From contig JBNGIO010005382.1 of assembly GCA_049999805.1 (NCBI GenBank), positions 44,296-88,726 on the forward strand: a DNA stretch of 44,431 nt. Direction: 5' to 3'. This DNA comes from Folioceros fuciformis (taxonomy: Eukaryota > Anthocerotophyta > Anthocerotopsida > Anthocerotales). The first letter of the stretch is position 1; each line of letters begins with the position of its first letter. A program made the position numbers and the translations under genes. Below the pieces are notes generated by a model that saw nothing but the letters and a program-made list of their open reading frames with translations, did no database searches and was not told where the DNA came from. Positions 41,069 through 44,431 of this stretch are shown here, one piece after another.

Positions 41069-44000
41069 TTAAGTGTTTGGCCTGGAAAGGCTTCCAGACA
41101 CCCCTGCAGACTTCAACTTCGCATTCACACTTCGGAAATCGACCAAATCCTCAAAAAGCTTGTCTGTAGGCTTGTCCTGCCCGGCTGGCTGCTGTGTTGG
41201 TGGGCCCTGAACACCAAGACCATCTTGCAAAGACATACTATGGGTCCTGCTTGTGATATCCGCCACCTGTGTGAAAGAGGAAGACCTCTGATAAGGGTCA
41301 GAGTTCAGAGTGGATTGCTGCTGCTGCTGCTGCTGCTGAAAGAACTGCTGCCTTAGGGAATGCTGGCCTGGTGGTGGCGGAATCGGGGAGAGAACATTGT
41401 TAGGAACCAAACTTTTCCCATATAGCAGCGCACGCTGCTGTTGATTCATGGGTTGCTGAGCCTGTTGCTGATTCAATGCCTGCGGGGCTCCGCTCCATGC
41501 TGTTTCACTCGAATATCCACTTGGAGGAGAAAGTGGACTAGACCAAGGCGCTGCATACCCTGCGGAAGGCAGCTGGCCAGTTGCTCCCTGATAGTGTTGA
41601 AGAGTTTGCTGCGCCTGCTGCTGCTGTTGATACTGAGCATATGTATATTTAGGCTGAGGCACTTGACCGACCACTCCTCCATTTGAGTAAGAGTACTGCT
41701 GCTGTGGAGGAGACGACCCGTATACCCCAGCCTGAGGTTGGGGAACAGCCTCAGCCTGAGGGACAGCCTGAAAAGGAGCTGTTGCGAAGGGGTTCACAGA
41801 TTGCTGCTGCCCGCTAGACAGCGGCACCAGAGCAGTGGATGACGGTTGAGAGGAACCTAGCGGAGTGTGCACATAGTTTGGGTTCACCACGGGCTGAGGC
41901 TGTACTGTCTGCGGTTGGGTATCCTGGTAAGCATCCCCACTAAGTAAATCTACCGTCATCTCCCGCTGGCTTGGAGTGGTAGACAATTTCCTTGGTGGAG
42001 GAGGCGGGGGAAGGGCAAGCTGGGGAGATGCCTTGCTTGGTTCAGAAGCCTGGCTCTGTGATCTGAAACGTGAAGGTCTACAACACCAGGGTCACAACCC
42101 ATCAGTCTACACAATCAACAGGACTGGTAAATCTATACCCACAAACACAGGCAATCCAGTGATGGCCAACAGAAAGAACAGGAAAAAACCTGTGTGCAAG
42201 CTGCTGAAAATCATCCTCTGCCTCCTCTTCTTCGTGATCAAACTGTCGTCCATGTGGAGCAGGTGGAGCGGTTGCATTTGAAGAATCCCGAGGTAACGGA
42301 GACCCTGACGCTAGGGCGTCATGCTTAGCAATGACACGCTGGAGATCATCATTTAAAGCTAGGCCCCTACGAAGCAACTCCTCATCTCTGCAGCAAAGCA
42401 TAGAGGCATCCATCTGAGTTCAGGAAGATGCTCGTTCATTTTCGAAGGGAGACCCGATTAACTGGATCGCATTACTCACGATGTGGTGCTGACAAGGTGC
42501 TCCACCCTCCGCTGAGAAACACGACACTGCTCCAGAAGCTCGACAATAACCTCCTCTTTCACGGCCTGCAAAGTAGAACGCATGTACCTGATTAGTGGCT
42601 ACATTCACTCCCCAACACACTGTAACTTCTAGAATAGACTTGCTGACCTCTTTACTTGGAGGCTCTATAGCATTCAACATCTCGCTAAGTAAATCAACCC
42701 CACCCCGAGCTGTTTCGATGTCTGACAAGCTGCAGTCATGAACCATTGTCACCAAGACAGCCATTTGTACCCAGAAAGCCAGAATTTGTAGCCAATGACA
42801 AATATTAGATCATGCCCTTAGCATCTACAACTAAGGATAACCCTACTTCATGGTTGTCTCCGAAGTGGCCTGTCGAGCTGCTTCCACCCTTTGTGAACCG
42901 TATCCTTGAGGATTATACGCAGTTATTGGCTGGGTCTGTGGGGGAGTGAAAATGGGAACAGCTGCTTCTGCTGCTCTCTGTGGGAATTCGATACCAAATC
43001 GCTGTAGGTAACAAAAACCGTGTGCTTTAGTAGACGAACAAGATGCGAAATTTAAAATACAAATACAATGTGGGATTCACTTGCACGCACTCTCAACTCC
43101 TCATACGCCATGTAGTATTGAGGATATCGACCTCCTGGACCGCCAAAAGCTTCCTGCCAGGCATCTACCAAGACCAGGATCTTATCTCTCACTTGCATAT
43201 CCGTCTGCAAAAGAAAAACGCAGTTTAGCACCATGGTGATGCCATCAAAGGGCAAACAAAGCCAAGGCTTCATCACAGTCAAAGCTGAGGACCTAACCTT
43301 TTTCTTCACAATCTTGACCATTTCGTGCAACACATCTCGTTCTGCCACTTGCTGATGTACAACATCGGTGCAGTTTTTTATGAGAGTTTCCAAGACCTGA
43401 CAAATCCAAAGGGGACGAACAACCTCAACGTCTGTCCTAGAAGGTGCACAACGGACGGCTACAGCACACAGGAAAGCAAATATCATGCTCCATGCGAGAC
43501 ACATGCATGTTGCAAACTGCTCGGGGGCCTCAGCCCTCATGTATACGCAGCTCCAGTACTCCACGTTCACTTACAGTCAGAGCAAGCAGTTGCACTTTCG
43601 GGTTCTTGCTCCCCAGGCGTTTCTTCACTGCCTTGATCACGTCTCTTGCTTGCCTGCGGACGCAAACGAAGACAAGATCAACCAGTGCAAAATACCACTG
43701 TTCGAAACAGCTATCTACAGAAGGTCATCAGCAGGCGACAACAAAAACACTCACTCGCTCCAACTTGCATGCCACCTCACATTTCGCTTCGCATTCACAG
43801 GCTACCCGTTCCTCAACTGTGCCAGAGGTAGGAGGGAGACAAGAAGCGCAAGTGACAGGTTTGTACGACTGCCAAAACTCATTCAAGCGCAAGATCCCGT
43901 TCACAGAACTTGCTCTTCGCACGACGGCAACATCGCACCATCCCAAACGCATGCACACAAAAAGATGCCTCAAGGCCTGCTCCACCGGCCACGCACTCAC

Positions 44001-44390
44001 GGCTGCCGACCGCAGCTTAAGGCCCGTACTATTGCACGAATTGCACAACACTGACACTCACACCCACACACGCACAGCACAAGCTCACTCTCAGCTGCAC
44101 CGGAGGCTCCAGCCCTAACACAAGGCAAGCGAACCATCACCACTCCAACAACAAAGCTCGAAACAAACCCTGCCGACACCCAAATTCCCACCCTTCCAAA
44201 CCTCCAAAATTCCCACACCACCACAGCAGCCCCGAATTAACCCCCCGAGGCTCCTAATTCGCCAATCCCGGAACACAGCTTACCCCGGGTCCCCGTTGAT
44301 GATGTCGCAGATGTCGAGGTTCATGGCCCAGTCTGGCCCGATGAGCAGATCGCTAGTAGCCTTATCCACGAGGCCTGCCGCCGCCGCCAT
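41069..44390 (-). CDS. TOM1-like (TOL) protein with VHS and GAT domains, 9 exons, 637 aa
   Basis: TOL proteins bind ubiquitinated membrane cargo and hand it to ESCRT, acting as the plant substitute for ESCRT-0. Exons (minus): 44390-44284, 43653-43575, 43396-43298, 43204-43091, 43001-42847, 42729-42648, 42565-42480, 42387-42190, 42062-41069; every phase closes over 638 codons. The VHS domain spans about residues 7-135 (VDKATSDLLIGPDWAMNLDI, KKRLGSKNPKVQLLALTVLE, CTDVVHQQVAERDVLHEMVK, DAWQEAFGGPGGRYPQYYMAY). It is followed by IFTPPQTQPIT. The GAT domain spans about residues 188-270 (ARGGVDLLSEMLNAI, VIVELLEQCRVSQRRVEHLV, RGLALNDDLQRVIAKHD). An acidic HEEEEAEDDF stretch and a 330-residue Gln/Pro-rich tail follow, with a polyglutamine run and clathrin- or UIM-like spacing not resolvable by eye. 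The first intron is long (630 nt) compared with the others. The right window edge lies 41 bases upstream of the ATG. Confidence 0.95.
41316..41339 (-). repeat. CAG repeat encoding polyglutamine in the TOL tail
   Basis: Eight TGC/CAG-type trinucleotides in a row (read TGC on the plus strand), encoding part of QQFFQQQQQQQQ. More glutamine clusters lie at 41440-41480 and 41610-41630. Confidence 0.9.
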
Positions 44391-44431
44391 GTCGCTCCCG
44401 CTTCCTTCCTGCTCCTGCTCCTGCTCAAGCT
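44391..44431 (-). promoter_or_regulatory. 5' leader of the TOL gene (truncated by window edge)
   Basis: 41 purine-rich bases upstream of the TOL start codon, with AGGAGC-type repeats. Nothing more can be said because the sequence ends here. Confidence 0.4.

Overview
This is eukaryotic nuclear DNA from the plant (streptophyte) lineage. Every recognisable gene has a plant counterpart: a wax-ester synthase/DGAT, a plastid-type SecY with a transit peptide, gamma-SNAP, a DUF641/GIL1-type protein, an ADA2 adaptor, a plant RING-WD40 protein, a PUB62-type U-box protein and a TOM1-like (TOL) ESCRT adaptor. Introns are short (mostly 50-170 nt, GT..AG). Genes are dense (about 13 loci in 44 kb) and no transposon coding sequence was recognised. 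That suits a compact early-diverging land plant (bryophyte- or lycophyte-like) or a streptophyte alga; the species cannot be read from the sequence. Two runs of exactly 100 N (17176-17275 and 30239-30338) are assembly gaps, both inside repetitive sequence.

Layout. 1-633 (+) is the 3' end of a WSD1-like acyltransferase gene. 1058-3342 (-) is plastid SecY (8 exons, 557 aa), with gamma-SNAP divergent from it at 3800-4693 (+, one exon). 5811-7738 (+) is a DUF641 coiled-coil protein. 8738-10014 (+) is a six-exon multi-pass membrane protein resembling the CREST/ceramidase fold. 10381-11197 (-) is a CDC25/ACR2-like rhodanese. 11557-13894 (-) is an unrecognised protein starting MGCSTS, a probable lipidation signal. 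A 4.2 kb regulatory region with simple repeats and a gap follows. 18135-20491 (+) is a RING-WD40 protein. 20492-23354 is intergenic with minisatellites. 23355-26629 (+) is ADA2 (ZZ-SANT-SWIRM). 27286-29098 and 30937-33283 (+) are two diverged tandem copies of a gene matching only the N-terminal region of plant ATRX, without the SNF2 ATPase. 33900-37303 (-) is a complete 12-exon PUB62-like gene. 39422-40498 (+) is a probable plastid-targeted single-pass membrane protein with a 21-bp coding minisatellite. 41069-44390 (-) is a TOM1-like VHS-GAT protein (9 exons, 637 aa).

The most interesting region is 27-34.5 kb. The ATRX N-terminal module is duplicated in tandem, and a broken piece of the neighbouring PUB62-like gene lies behind copy 1. 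The duplicated block therefore included the end of that gene. The 5' acidic exons carry SUMO-interaction-like motifs (hydrophobic core followed by acidic residues). In copy 2 these are expanded by a 64-residue (192-bp) repeat. Several other genes act in ubiquitin, SUMO-like or chromatin functions (ADA2, ATRX-N, PUB62-like, RING-WD40, TOL), but nothing suggests a functional cluster; plant gene neighbours are normally independent.

Exon models were built by hand from splice signals, codon phase and remembered family alignments. Where all phases close (SecY, rhodanese, CREST-like, RING-WD40, PUB62-like, TOL) confidence is high. First exons of ADA2, the DUF641 gene and both ATRX-N copies are uncertain. 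I did not run RNA-gene searches and recognised no tRNA or rRNA by eye.
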